64,000 bases of DNA from Myceligenerans salitolerans (GTDB taxonomy: Bacteria > Actinomycetota > Actinomycetes > Actinomycetales > Cellulomonadaceae), in contig NZ_JAFMPK010000027.1 of the NCBI RefSeq assembly GCF_017349295.1, forward strand, positions 278,839 to 342,838, read 5' to 3'. Of the stretch, positions 44,482 to 55,300 are shown piece by piece; the first letter of the stretch is position 1; every line of letters begins with the position of its first letter. The notes under the pieces are model-generated. The model did no database searches and was not told where the DNA came from. It saw only the letters and a list, made by a program, of their open reading frames with translations. The position numbers and the translations under genes were made by a program.

Positions 44482-46934
44482 CGGTTCTCCTTCGAGCCTC
44501 GCTTCACCAAGTCCTGCAGGACCCCCCGCATGCCGCGTCCCCCCGCCATCCGCGCGCGAACGCTGCGCAACGACAGCGCTGCGGCGATCCTCTGCCGGGT
44601 GCCCACGGAAGAGCGTAGGCCGCCGAGGACCGTGTCCACCTCCTCCCAGAAGGAGTCGACCTCGGCCTGCGTCGGTTGCCTTCCGCTGAAGACCGTGGCG
44701 TCGGCCCGATGGGCAAGCATAAGCGTGCCTGGCGCCTCGTGCTTTGTCGCGATAAGTCCCGCGCCCTCGCGCCGTGTCGCCGACCGGGGCACCGAGGTTC
44801 CCATGTCGGTGACCGCGTCGACGACCTCGTGCCAGCCACCGCTGAACCGGTCCGCGAGCTCCTCCGCGGTCCGCCGCCGGGTTCGGCGGCGGGCCTTGTG
44901 CGCGAGGATGAGCAGGATCGGGAGCAGCACCAGGGCGAGCGGGATGGCCACCGCCAGCACGATGGTCAGAAGCATGGCCCAGTCGAAGCCCTCGTTGTCG
45001 GCCTCGTCCTGCTCCTCGTCCTCGACACTGCCGGCCTTGTTCTGCTCCGGCTCCTCCGGCGGCTCCGGCTCCTGGAGCACCGGGGGCTTGGGCACCTCCT
45101 GGGTCTGCGGTTCCGGCTGGATCTTCGTGTCCTCGTCGGGGTCCACGTCGATCGGCACCCAGCCGTACCCCTCGAACGGCACCTCGATCCACGCGCTCAC
45201 GTTCTCGCCCCGGACGAGCCACTCCTCGCCGGCGGCACGATCGGACTCCTCGTCCTCCTCGAAGCCCATGACGACCCGTGCGGGAATGCCCGTCTGGCGG
45301 GCGAGGAGGGCGAACGCGACGGCGAACTGCTCCTCGTCGCCGATCATGTCGTCCTGCTCGAGCAGGTTGTCGATGCGCTCGGCGGCATGGCCGGGGCGCG
45401 ACGGCGGCTGCCCCTCCAGGCCGCTCGACAGGATGCCGCCCGCTTCCAGCGCGTCCCGGATGAAGAACAGCTTGGCGGCGGGATCGGTCTCCTCACCGAT
45501 GTACTGCGCGACCTTGGAGGAGACGTTCGCCGGGAGCGACCGCTTCTCGGTGTCCGGGAGCTCGACCTCGGACACCGTGGCGTCCGCGAGCTCCTCCTCC
45601 GAGGGGTACGTCGTGAGCAGGGTGTCGAGCTGGTACGTGTCCCCCGGCTTCACTCCGGCCAGGGTCACGGCGGTCTCGGTCTCGCTGTTGTAGTAGGTGC
45701 CGACGCCCTGGTCCGCCGCGCGTGAACCGGTCCAGGTCACTCCCGTGAGGGCGCCGACCTCCGGCACCCACACGTCGTCGTACGCGAGCGAGGTCACCTG
45801 GATCGTGGCGGGGTCGCCCTGTGCCGCGGTGACGATCTCCTGGCCCACGCGCGTGAAGACGCCCGTGGCCCCGCCGCTGCCGGCCGCGTCGTACACCACG
45901 CCGTCGTACTCGTCGAGCGTGGCCAGGCGGATGCGTGCGTTCTCGGGCAGGCCGGAGACCCGGAGGATCTCGGTCTCCTTCTCGTCCTTGGCGTAGTGCC
46001 GGAAGGTGGCGAGCGGCGTCGAGAAGTCGTGGAGGTCCTTCGGCGGAACGATCTCCTCGCGCAGCACCGTGCGCGGGCTGTCCGGCAGGAGCGCCGGCCC
46101 CGCGAATCCCGCGGCGACGGCCGCCGCGCCGAGGATGACCGCACCCGTGCGGACGCGGTACCAGACCAGACGGCGCGTGGCCTCGCGGCTCTGCTCGGTG
46201 CTGATGGAGTGGGTGCCGACCCGGGCCCCCATCGCCCGGACGCCACCCCACAGCAGCCCGACGACGGCGATCACGAGACCCTGCACGACCGGCAGCGCGG
46301 TCTCCAGGGTGCCCAGCAGGATGACGCCGGCGAGACCGACCATGATCGGCAGGAGCGCCCAGGAAGCGTGCCGCACACGGAGCGCGATCGACGCGGCGAC
46401 GAGCGCCACGAGCAGCATCATCAGATACGGCACGATCGCCAGGTCGGGGAAGGAGTACAAGGGCGGGACGGTCGTGACGAAGGCCTTCCAGCCCTGGATC
46501 GCACCCAGCAGGAGGTCCTGCAGGGTGGTCAGGCTCGGCACGACGCCGCCGAACGCGTCACGAGGCAGCGCGAGCACCGCGCCGAACAGCAGGTAACCGA
46601 CGATGGCGAGCGCGGCCACCGTCACGGCGGGCCAGCGGCGCCACGCGCACAACCACGCGATGGACAGGCCGAGCACGGTGCCGCCCACCGCGGGCAGCAG
46701 ATATCCCGGCGTTCCCCAGACCGGACCGAAGCCGACGACGATCGCCCCGCACATGACGGTGAGGGCACCGAGGTCGAACCAGGCGCCCTTCTTCAGCGCG
46801 CGCGGGCGCGCCGCGTCGGCACGCCGGGTGGTGCCGCTGCCCCTCGTGCTCGATCCGGTGAGGCCGGACGGACGGCGGGCATCCGGGTTGATCCCGCGGC
46901 GCGCGCCGCCGCGGGTGGTCTCGTCGTGGCTCAT
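44478..46934 (-). CDS. Transglutaminase-like membrane protein lacking catalytic Cys and His
   Basis: 818 residues. An N-terminal block of about seven helices (55-290), a large extracellular region, and a transglutaminase-like core followed by a C-terminal helix (about 665-690) and a cytoplasmic tail. The core fold motifs are visible (QFAVAFALLARQTGIPARVVMGF, SAWIEVPFEGYGWVPIDVDP), but the usual GxCEQFA reads GDEEQFA with Glu534, and the usual HAWxE reads SAWIE with Ser580. It is therefore probably a pseudoenzyme that binds rather than cuts. The moxR-DUF58-transglutaminase order is common in bacteria. ATGA overlap with DUF58. Confidence 0.85.
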   Translation of the reverse strand: MSHDETTRGGARRGINPDARRPSGLTGSSTRGSGTTRRADAARPRALKKGAWFDLGALTVMCGAIVVGFGPVWGTPGYLLPAVGGTVLGLSIAWLCAWRRWPAVTVAALAIVGYLLFGAVLALPRDAFGGVVPSLTTLQDLLLGAIQGWKAFVTTVPPLYSFPDLAIVPYLMMLLVALVAASIALRVRHASWALLPIMVGLAGVILLGTLETALPVVQGLVIAVVGLLWGGVRAMGARVGTHSISTEQSREATRRLVWYRVRTGAVILGAAAVAAGFAGPALLPDSPRTVLREEIVPPKDLHDFSTPLATFRHYAKDEKETEILRVSGLPENARIRLATLDEYDGVVYDAAGSGGATGVFTRVGQEIVTAAQGDPATIQVTSLAYDDVWVPEVGALTGVTWTGSRAADQGVGTYYNSETETAVTLAGVKPGDTYQLDTLLTTYPSEEELADATVSEVELPDTEKRSLPANVSSKVAQYIGEETDPAAKLFFIRDALEAGGILSSGLEGQPPSRPGHAAERIDNLLEQDDMIGDEEQFAVAFALLARQTGIPARVVMGFEEDEESDRAAGEEWLVRGENVSAWIEVPFEGYGWVPIDVDPDEDTKIQPEPQTQEVPKPPVLQEPEPPEEPEQNKAGSVEDEEQDEADNEGFDWAMLLTIVLAVAIPLALVLLPILLILAHKARRRTRRRTAEELADRFSGGWHEVVDAVTDMGTSVPRSATRREGAGLIATKHEAPGTLMLAHRADATVFSGRQPTQAEVDSFWEEVDTVLGGLRSSVGTRQRIAAALSLRSVRARMAGGRGMRGVLQDLVKRGSKENR

Positions 46935-48280
46935 CCCTCACTCATCTTTCGCAGCGCGAGCGGCAGATCGCCGAGCTTGCCGAGCGTCAGCACGCCGAGC
47001 TCCGCGATGGCGTGCCGGGACAGCGAGGCCCCCGGAACGCACTGGATCGCCATCACCTGCACGCCGACGGGCAGCCGTGCGGAGGCGGAGCGCAACTCGG
47101 TCGGGGTGACGAGGCTGCCGGTGATGAAGGACATCACCGACGCGTCGTTGATCGTGGTGCCCGCGATCCTGGCCAGGTCGGCGAGCGTGGTCCGCGTGGA
47201 CGTCAGCTCGATCCTCGACAGGTCGTCGAGCAGCCGGGTGCGGTGGTCCCCACGCAGGTTGCCGGCGTCGTTCACCATCACCGTGACGCCGCGGTCCTCC
47301 CGGATCGCCTGAAGGCCCAGGGAACCGCAGACACTGACGGCGAGCTCGAACTCCTCCTCGCTCGCGTAGTCCTCGGCCCGCGTGCTCAGCAGCACCGCGA
47401 GGTGCGAGCGCCGGGTCTCCTCGAACTGACGGACCATGAGCTGCCCGGTGCGTGCGGTGGTCTTCCAGTGGATGTGCCGGCGGTCGTCACCGGGCACGTA
47501 GTCGCGCAGCGCGTGGAAGGACACGTCCGAGTTGGAGATGTCCTGGGTGACCCGGCCCTCGAGGTCCTTGAAGAACCCGGTGTTGGATCCCATCAGGTTC
47601 TTCACCTGCGGGTGCACGAACAGTTCCTCCGGCTCCGTCCACGTGACCTCGCGGCGCAGCAGGCCGAGCGGGTCGGCACGCACGGACTTCACGGGGCCGA
47701 CCACGATGACGCTGCGGCGCCTCGTCGGGATCGTGAAGATCTCCTCGTGCGCTCCCCCGCCCCGCAGGCGGGGCACCGGGAAGGCGGCGGTCCCCGTACC
47801 GACCGGCAGCTCCATCACCGAGGGCAGCACCGGCCGCCGCGCCTCGTTGCGCACGTCGAGGCGTCCGACCGCGCGATCGCCGACGGTGACCCGGCGCTGG
47901 GCCAGGTCGAGCACCACGGTGTACCGGAACCTGCCGAGCACGAACGCGGTCGCCGCGATCAGCGTGACGGTGAGCACCACCGCGGCGACCAGTACCTCGA
48001 CCCAGGACAGCACGAGGCCCGCCACCCACGCCGCCACGGCCGTGACCAGAACGGCCAGGCCGAACCCGCTGAACGCCTCCGTGAGCGGTCGGAACCGTTC
48101 CCGCACCGCGGAGAGTCCTCGCCCGGCCGCGCCGGAGAACGTCACCCAGCCGCGACGGACGGCACGGCGTGCGTCGGCGGCTCGCGCCCCGGGGCCGCGT
48201 GAGGCCTCCGGGCGCTTCCCGTATCCCGGCCGCGACGTCGCACTCGTGGTGACGGGCGGCCGGGTCGCCGTCGTCGTCAT
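46931..48280 (-). CDS. DUF58 protein
   Basis: 449 residues. Two membrane helices (about 75-120), a beta-rich middle, and the DUF58 signature YVPGDDRRHIHWKTTARTGQLMVRQFE (about 255-285), a vWA-like domain. DUF58 proteins accompany MoxR ATPases and act as partners or chaperone targets. The ATG at 48,280 overlaps the MoxR stop (ATGA), and an AGGAG lies 14 nt upstream. Confidence 0.92.
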   Translation of the reverse strand: MTTTATRPPVTTSATSRPGYGKRPEASRGPGARAADARRAVRRGWVTFSGAAGRGLSAVRERFRPLTEAFSGFGLAVLVTAVAAWVAGLVLSWVEVLVAAVVLTVTLIAATAFVLGRFRYTVVLDLAQRRVTVGDRAVGRLDVRNEARRPVLPSVMELPVGTGTAAFPVPRLRGGGAHEEIFTIPTRRRSVIVVGPVKSVRADPLGLLRREVTWTEPEELFVHPQVKNLMGSNTGFFKDLEGRVTQDISNSDVSFHALRDYVPGDDRRHIHWKTTARTGQLMVRQFEETRRSHLAVLLSTRAEDYASEEEFELAVSVCGSLGLQAIREDRGVTVMVNDAGNLRGDHRTRLLDDLSRIELTSTRTTLADLARIAGTTINDASVMSFITGSLVTPTELRSASARLPVGVQVMAIQCVPGASLSRHAIAELGVLTLGKLGDLPLALRKMSEG

Positions 48281-49257
48281 GCCGACACACGCTCCTGCGG
48301 AGCGGCGACGTCGGACAGGATGCGGCCCAGGATGATGTCCGGCTGCGCGCCGGCGAACTCCGCCTCGGGGTCGAGCACGAAGCGGTGCGCCCAGACCGGC
48401 TGCGCCAGGTCCTTGACGTCGTCGGGCAGCACGTAGTTGCGGCCGTGTGCGGCCGCCCACACCTTGGTGCAGCGCACCAGGGCGAGGGCACCTCGGACGG
48501 AGACGCCGATGCGTGCCTCGGGAGCGTTGCGGGTCTCCTCCGCGAGACGGGAGACGTACTCCAGGACGGCCGTGTCGGTGTAGACGGTGTGCGCCAGCGC
48601 CGACATCTCCGTCACCGCCTTGGTGGTGATCAGCGGCTGCAAGGCCTTGCTGCGGTCCTTCACCGAGGAGCCCGACAGGATCTCGACGGTGGAGGCGTGG
48701 TCGGGGTAGCCCACCGAGGTCTTCATGAGGAAGCGGTCGAGCTGGGCTTCGGGCAGACGGTAGGTACCGGCCTGCTCGATCGGGTTCTGCGTCGCGATGA
48801 CCATGAACGGGTTGCCGACGCCGTGCCGCACGCCGTCGACGGTGACCTGGCCCTCTTCCATGACCTCGAGCAGGGCGGACTGGGTCTTCGGCGAGGCACG
48901 GTTGATCTCGTCGGCCAGCACGATCGACGCGAAGATCGGGCCCTGGTGGAAGTCGAACTTGCCGGTGTTCTGGTCGTAGATCGTCACGCCGGTGACGTCG
49001 GACGGCAGCAGGTCCGGGGTGAACTGGATGCGGTTGTGCGTGCCCTGGACGGACGCCGCGATCGCTCGGGCCATGGCCGTCTTGCCCGTACCCGGGGCAT
49101 CCTCCAGCAGGAGGTGCCCCTCGGCGAGCATGCACGTCAGCGCCAGTCGGATGACCTGGGACTTACCCAGCACCGCCTGCCCGACGTTGCCGACCAGACG
49201 GTCGAAGGTCTGCGCGAACCACGCCGCCTGTTCCGGTGTCATCGTGCTGGTGCTCAT
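48277..49257 (-). CDS. MoxR-family AAA+ ATPase
   Basis: 326 residues. Walker A EDAPGTGKTAMARAIA, Walker B VLADEINRASPKTQSALLEVMEE, and sensor region ATQNPIEQAGTYRLPEAQLDRFLM. MoxR ATPases remodel or help insert cofactors into vWA-type partners, here presumably the DUF58 protein. ATG at 49,257 with AAGGAC. It follows the giant Ig/FN3 gene by 68 bp. Confidence 0.95.
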   Translation of the reverse strand: MSTSTMTPEQAAWFAQTFDRLVGNVGQAVLGKSQVIRLALTCMLAEGHLLLEDAPGTGKTAMARAIAASVQGTHNRIQFTPDLLPSDVTGVTIYDQNTGKFDFHQGPIFASIVLADEINRASPKTQSALLEVMEEGQVTVDGVRHGVGNPFMVIATQNPIEQAGTYRLPEAQLDRFLMKTSVGYPDHASTVEILSGSSVKDRSKALQPLITTKAVTEMSALAHTVYTDTAVLEYVSRLAEETRNAPEARIGVSVRGALALVRCTKVWAAAHGRNYVLPDDVKDLAQPVWAHRFVLDPEAEFAGAQPDIILGRILSDVAAPQERVSA

Positions 49258-49325
49258 GTGTCCTTACTTCCTCGTTTCATGGGAGATCGTGTCGTGTCCT
49301 GCTCGTCGTGTCGGGGCGGCTTCGC

Positions 49326-52300
49326 TCACCACGTCGTCCTGGCGTACGCCTGGCCGTCGATCACCACACCGACCCGGGTACCGGGGTAGCCGTAGAAGCA
49401 CCTCAGCTCGATCGAACCGGACCCGCCGAAGGTCCGGGTCTCTCCGGCGCCACCCGGCCGGGTGCTCCCGTCGATGATGTTGTGCCAGCCCGGGGTGTCC
49501 GGGTTGGTCTCCGACCAGCACTCGACCCGGTGACTGCCACTGGGGAAGTCGCTGTAGTTCACCTTGTAGTACGCGCACGACGAGTGGGTGCAGTCGCCGT
49601 TGCTGACCCTGGAGCCGTGCACCACCGTGGCCTGGGGGTCGGGGGCGGACACGGTCGTACCCGTGGCCGACGCCCAGCTACCGCAGCCGGCCGCGTTGCA
49701 GGCACGCGCCTGGAGCCGGTAGGTCCTGTCGTAGCCGTTGTTGCCGACGGTGATATTGGTCGGCCAGCCACCCTGCTGGATCGTGCCCGAGTTCGACCAC
49801 GAGCCCGAAGCCTGCCACTCGATCCGCTGCACCGCACGCCCACCGTCCGAGCCCGGGCCCCGCACCGTGAAGTAGCCGCCCTGGCCGTTGCCGGACCGGT
49901 GCCACGTGACCCCCGGGGTGCCGGGCACCGTGTACGGGGTGACGGCCGGGCTGGACTCGCCGGACCAGGCGGAGCACGCTCCCTGGGCGTTGCACGCCCG
50001 TACGCTGAACGTGTAGGCGGTGCCGTTCGAAAGGCCCTGGTACGTGTAGGACGTACCGGTGATCGGGCCCTTGGGGTTCGCCTGGTTCGCGCGCACCTCG
50101 TAGTACCCGCCGGTGCCGCGGAAGTCACCGATGCCGCCCCAGCTCACGTCGGCCTGCCCATTGGTGTTGCCGCCGAGCCGGGCACTCGGCGCACCGGGAC
50201 GGTCCGGCGTGCCGTGCGGCAGGACGGCGTTGGACTGCGGGCTGGTCTCGGACTCGCCGGCCTTGTTCTCGGCCGTCACCTGGAACGTGTAGCTCTTGTC
50301 GGTGTCCAGGTTCTCCACCGTCTGACTGGTGGCGGCGATGTCCGGGAGCGTCTCGACCACCGAGCCCCCCTGCAGGATGTCGAGGTCGTAGCTCTTGATC
50401 GCGTCGCCGTTGTTCGCCGGTGCCGTCCAGCTGACCTCGACCTGGCCGCCCAGGTTGGTGTTGACGCGTGTCGCGGTCGGGGCGGCCGGCTGCTCCGGCG
50501 GGCCGGCCGGAACCTCAGGAGCCGACGGGTCCGACCACTCCGAGGGATCCGGCGCCTGGTTCTCAGCTTGCACGCGCACCGTGTACGCGGTGCCGTTCTC
50601 CAGACCCTCCCAGGTCGTGCTGGTTCCCTGGAGGCACTCCTTCTGGATGGCACCGCCCGGTGGTGCGGGTGAGATCTCCAGGTTGACGCAGTCGATCGGC
50701 GAGCGGTCCGTATAGGTCTTGTTGACCCAGGAGACCTCCAGGGACTGGTCACCGAACTCCAGCTCGGGGGGAGCAGGCTGATCCGGCTTCTCGTCCGGAC
50801 GCGCCTCCTGCGACGCCGGCGACGCCTCACCCAGCCCCACCTCGTTCTCCGCCTGCACCGTGAACGTATACGTCACATTGTTCGTCAATCCCGTCACCGT
50901 GCACGTCGTCGTCGGACACCGCTGCTCATCACCCTGCGACGACGTCACCGTGTAACTCTCGATCGGCGCACCGTTGTTGTTCGGCTCGTCCCACGTCAAC
51001 ACCACGGTCTGCGACCGCACCTCCTCCACCCGAGGTGCCCGCGGCGCCTCCGGCTTACCGAGCACCGTCAGGTTGATCACCCCGTCGACGTGCCGGTCCG
51101 GGTCCTTGGTGGCGTCCTGCACGGTGTACTTGACCCGCATCGCGCCGTGGAAACCTTCGTCGGGGGTCACCACGACCTGGTCGCCGCTGTAGCTCGCCGT
51201 TCCGCTACCCGTTTCCACCACGGGCACGCCGAACAGCTCGAGCGGTGTCTCCGGGAACGGGTTGGTGTCGTTGGCCAGGACGTCGATGTTCTCCGCGACG
51301 CCCTCGTGCGCACCCTCGACGACATCCTCACCCGTGACCGCCAGCGGTCGCGTCGAGGCGACCACCTGGACCGTCAGCGACCCTTCGACGGGATCGGTGT
51401 GACCGTCGGTCACCGTGAAGGGGATGGTCTGCGAGGCACCCTTGGTGACCGACGGCTCGGCCTGGGCCGTGACCGTGCTGCCCTGCACCGAGGCGGCCAC
51501 ACCGTCACCACTGTCCTTCACCTCGAACGTCAGCTTGTCGTTCTCCGGGTCCCGGACGTACGCACCCAGGTCGACCGCGCCCTCGTCACCGGCGGGTACC
51601 TCCAGCACCGGCGATCCCTTGATCTCCGGCGGCTGGTTCTCGGTGGCCCGGACCTCGATCGGCAGCGTGAGGGTGGCCTTGCGCCCTTCAGGATCCTCGG
51701 GGCTCTCGCGGTCGGTCACCTCGAAGCTCACCGACGCCGGACCGATGTAGTCCTCCTTCGAGACGTAGACCAGGTTCTCACGGTCCTCCACCTCGACCGA
51801 GCCCTCGACGGCGCTGACGGTGGACTCCTCCGTGATCCGTGGCTTCAGCCCTTCCTCGACCACCACGTACTCGGTCAGGTCGATCTGCAGCGGCTCGCCG
51901 CTGATCGCCTCGAGCGGCTCCAGACCCGGCTTCAGATGCGGGGTCAGCGAATCGCCGGGCACCCGGATGAACGCACTCGACTCCAGCCCGTCCATATCCG
52001 TCACCGTGTACGTCACGATCTGGAGGTCCGGGGTCAGGGGAACCGTGACCTTGCCGTCCTCCGACAACGTGGCGGCGCCCGCGTCGGTTCCCAGGCTCAC
52101 CTCCAGGTCGGCAGCGACGCCGTCGGGGTCGACGTCGTTCGCCAGGACGTCCACCGTGACCGAGTCCTTCCCCACGACATCCGGGACGGACAGCACGTCG
52201 TCGTTCGCCACCGGAGGCAGGAGCGGCGCGTCGCGGGAGACCTTCACGGTGATCGCGCCCTGCGCCCGCGCCTTGTACGTGTCCTGGATGCCGTAGTAGA

Positions 52301-55300
52301 AGGGGTGTTCTCCGGCTTCGGAGGGAGCCGTCACGACGACCTGGTCGACGACGACGGCCGGCTCCAGGTCCCCGGTGCTGCCGAACAGGGACTCGACCAG
52401 ACCGATCTCGTCACCATCCGGATCGGTGTCGTTCGCCATCGCATCGATCGCCACCGTCCGCTCCGGACGCACCAACGTCTCGTCATCCTGGGCGACAGGC
52501 TTCTGATTGGTTTCCGGCAACGGGGCGATGCCGACCCGGACGGTACCGATCCCCACCGCGCCACGCGTGTCCGTCGCACTGTAGGTGAAAGTATCGGTAC
52601 CCACCGCATCAGGCGACGCCTCGAAGTCGATGAAACCGTCCGTGATCCGCGCACGACCCATCGTCGGAGCACCCGAGATATCCGACAGCATCACATAATC
52701 ACCATCCGGATCAATCCCGTCCAACGGCACATCCACCCGCACCGTCCCACCCGACAACACCCGAGCAGTCACATCCGGCAACTGCGGCGCCGCATTCTCC
52801 TCGTCATCACGCACATTGATCGTGATCTGCGCCGAATCACGCTGCCCATTCGGATCACTCACCTCATAGACCGCATGAGCCACCCCCGCCTCATCACCCG
52901 CCTTGAAACGCACCACCTCCTCGGAGACGAACGCCTCCCCCATGTCGGCGCCCGGCTCCTCGACCAGCTCTCGGGTGAGTTCGATCGGCAACCCGTCCGG
53001 GTGGGAGTCGTTCTTCAGCACCGGGATCGTCACCGTGTCGCCCACGTGCACATCCACCTCGTCCGCACCGGCCTCCGGCGGACGCAGACGGTCCGACGTC
53101 GGGATCGGCACGACGTGCACCTCGCCGTCGGCGGCCGCTTCGCCGTTCGACACGGTGTAGCCGATCGTCACCGTGGACTCGAGGCGACGGTTCTCGGTGA
53201 TCTTGAGCACCTGATGATCCAGCACCGCCACCGTGAGACCGGAATCCTCAGGAACATCGATCTCCTGCACGACAAGCACCCCACCCGCCGGATCGGTGTC
53301 GTTCGCCAGCACGTCCACCAGACCCTCACCACCCTTGGGCAGGAGCACCTGATCCGACACCACCACCGGCTTGCCCGCGTCACTCGGCGGCTCGAGAACG
53401 TCGACCCGCACCAGGCCCGTCACCGTGGGGTTGGGGCCGTCGCTGACGTAGTAGGGGATGTCGTACGAGCCGGGCTTCTCACTGACGAACCGGAAGGTGC
53501 CGGCCGTGTGGTTGGGCGTGATCTCCACCGACTCGGCGTTGCCCACCTCGACCAGCCGGAGCCGGTCCTCATCCGGGTCGGAGTCGTTCGCCAGGGGGCG
53601 CACCGTGACCGGTTCACCCACCAGCGTCGTGACATGGTCCTGCACCGGGATCGGCGGCTGGTTGTCCGCCTCGACCTGCACGTTGACGACGCCCTTGGTC
53701 ACCGCTCCCTCACCGTCCGACACGGTGATGTCGACGATCTTGCGCCCGGTCGCGCCGCCGCCGTCCAGGAACTCGAGCGTCCCGTCCGGACGGGAACGCA
53801 CCTCGTCGTTCGGGTCCTTCGTCGTGGCCGTCGACAAGAACAGGTCGTCCCCGTCCGGGTCGCGGAAGTACGGCAGCACGTTGATCTTCGCCGTCCCGCC
53901 CTGGGCCGCCTTGAGCACGGGCCCGGAGACGTCGTCGGCCATGAGGGCGGGAGCCTCGTTCTCCTCCGCCGGCCGGACCGTCAGGGTGACGTCGGCCTCG
54001 GCGGTACCGTTCTCCCGGCCGTCGTCCACCTGGTACGTGAACGTGATCGTGCCCGTCGCGTCCGCCGGCACGTTCGCCTGCAGGGCGGCGCCGTCGAGCA
54101 CGCGATCCACGGTGACGCCCGAGCTTCCCTCCGGCCCCTCCAGGACGGAGGCGGTCATGACGTCGCCGTCCGGATCGACGTCGTTTCCCAGCACGTTGAG
54201 CACCGTGGTGCGTCCGGCACGCACGCCCAGGTCGTCGTCCTCGGGCTGTGGTGCCTTGTTCGGCTTGTCGCGGTCGGCGACCGTCTGGTCCACCTGCTCG
54301 AAGACGGTCTCCTGAGAGTCCGTCTCCTCGCCCTCGTCGTCCTCGTTGTCCTTCAGGTCCCAGTCGTCGACCTTCCGGTACTGCTCGGTGGGCAACCAGA
54401 GATTGCCCCCGATCACGTCGTTGAGAATGATCCGGTCGCGATTCGTCCGGTACTGCAGGACCGCACCCGGCGCGAGGCCTTCGAGTGTCTGGCGGTCGTC
54501 CGAGTCGGTCCCCGGGCAGTCGCGGATCACGTCGCCGGTGGTCGACCAGGCGCCGTAGGTGCAGCCCCCCACCTGGACGGGAGCGGCGGGAGAACCGGAC
54601 GCCGGCTGCTTGAGCGCGTCACTGCCGTCCAAAGGCTGGCTGACCAGGGAATCGGGGGTGGCGACAGCCGCCGTGTCCGACTCACCGGACGGCTGCTGGA
54701 GCTGCGCCTCGCCGAAACCCTCGACGCGGATCCGGTCGCCGCCCGGGATGATCAAGGTCTCGGCCGTACGGTCGAGCACCACGGGCCGGTCACCGACCGC
54801 GGAGACCTGCAGGTCCGCGCCCTCCTGGACGCTGATGCGCTCGGTTCCGACCTCGCCCGGAGTGCCCCTGCCGCTCGTCGGGACGACCGTCAGCTGCCCC
54901 CCTTCGGCCGTCGTGGCCACATAGACGGTGCCGTCCGTGCCCACCGCGAGGGCGCCGCCCGTGCCGATCTCGGCGGTCGGATCGAGCTTCTCCTCGTCGA
55001 ACGCCTGGGCACCGTCGAACGGCAGCACCCACAGACGGCCCGACTCGCCGTCGTAGACCGCCGACGTCGCACCACCGGAGGCAACCTGCGCGCCCGCCGG
55101 CAGCGCCAGCGTGCCGTCGAGCTGAAGATGCGCCGGATCGACCGGGCTAGCCTCCGAGGCGCCGTCGTCGTCCAGAAGGACACGACCGCCGTCCTGCGAG
55201 ACGTCGAACGTCGTGGAGTTCGTCGCCATGATGCCGTCGATCGAACCGGCCTCGAAGTTGTACCGGCCCAGCTCACCATGACTCACCCGGGTCACCCAGA

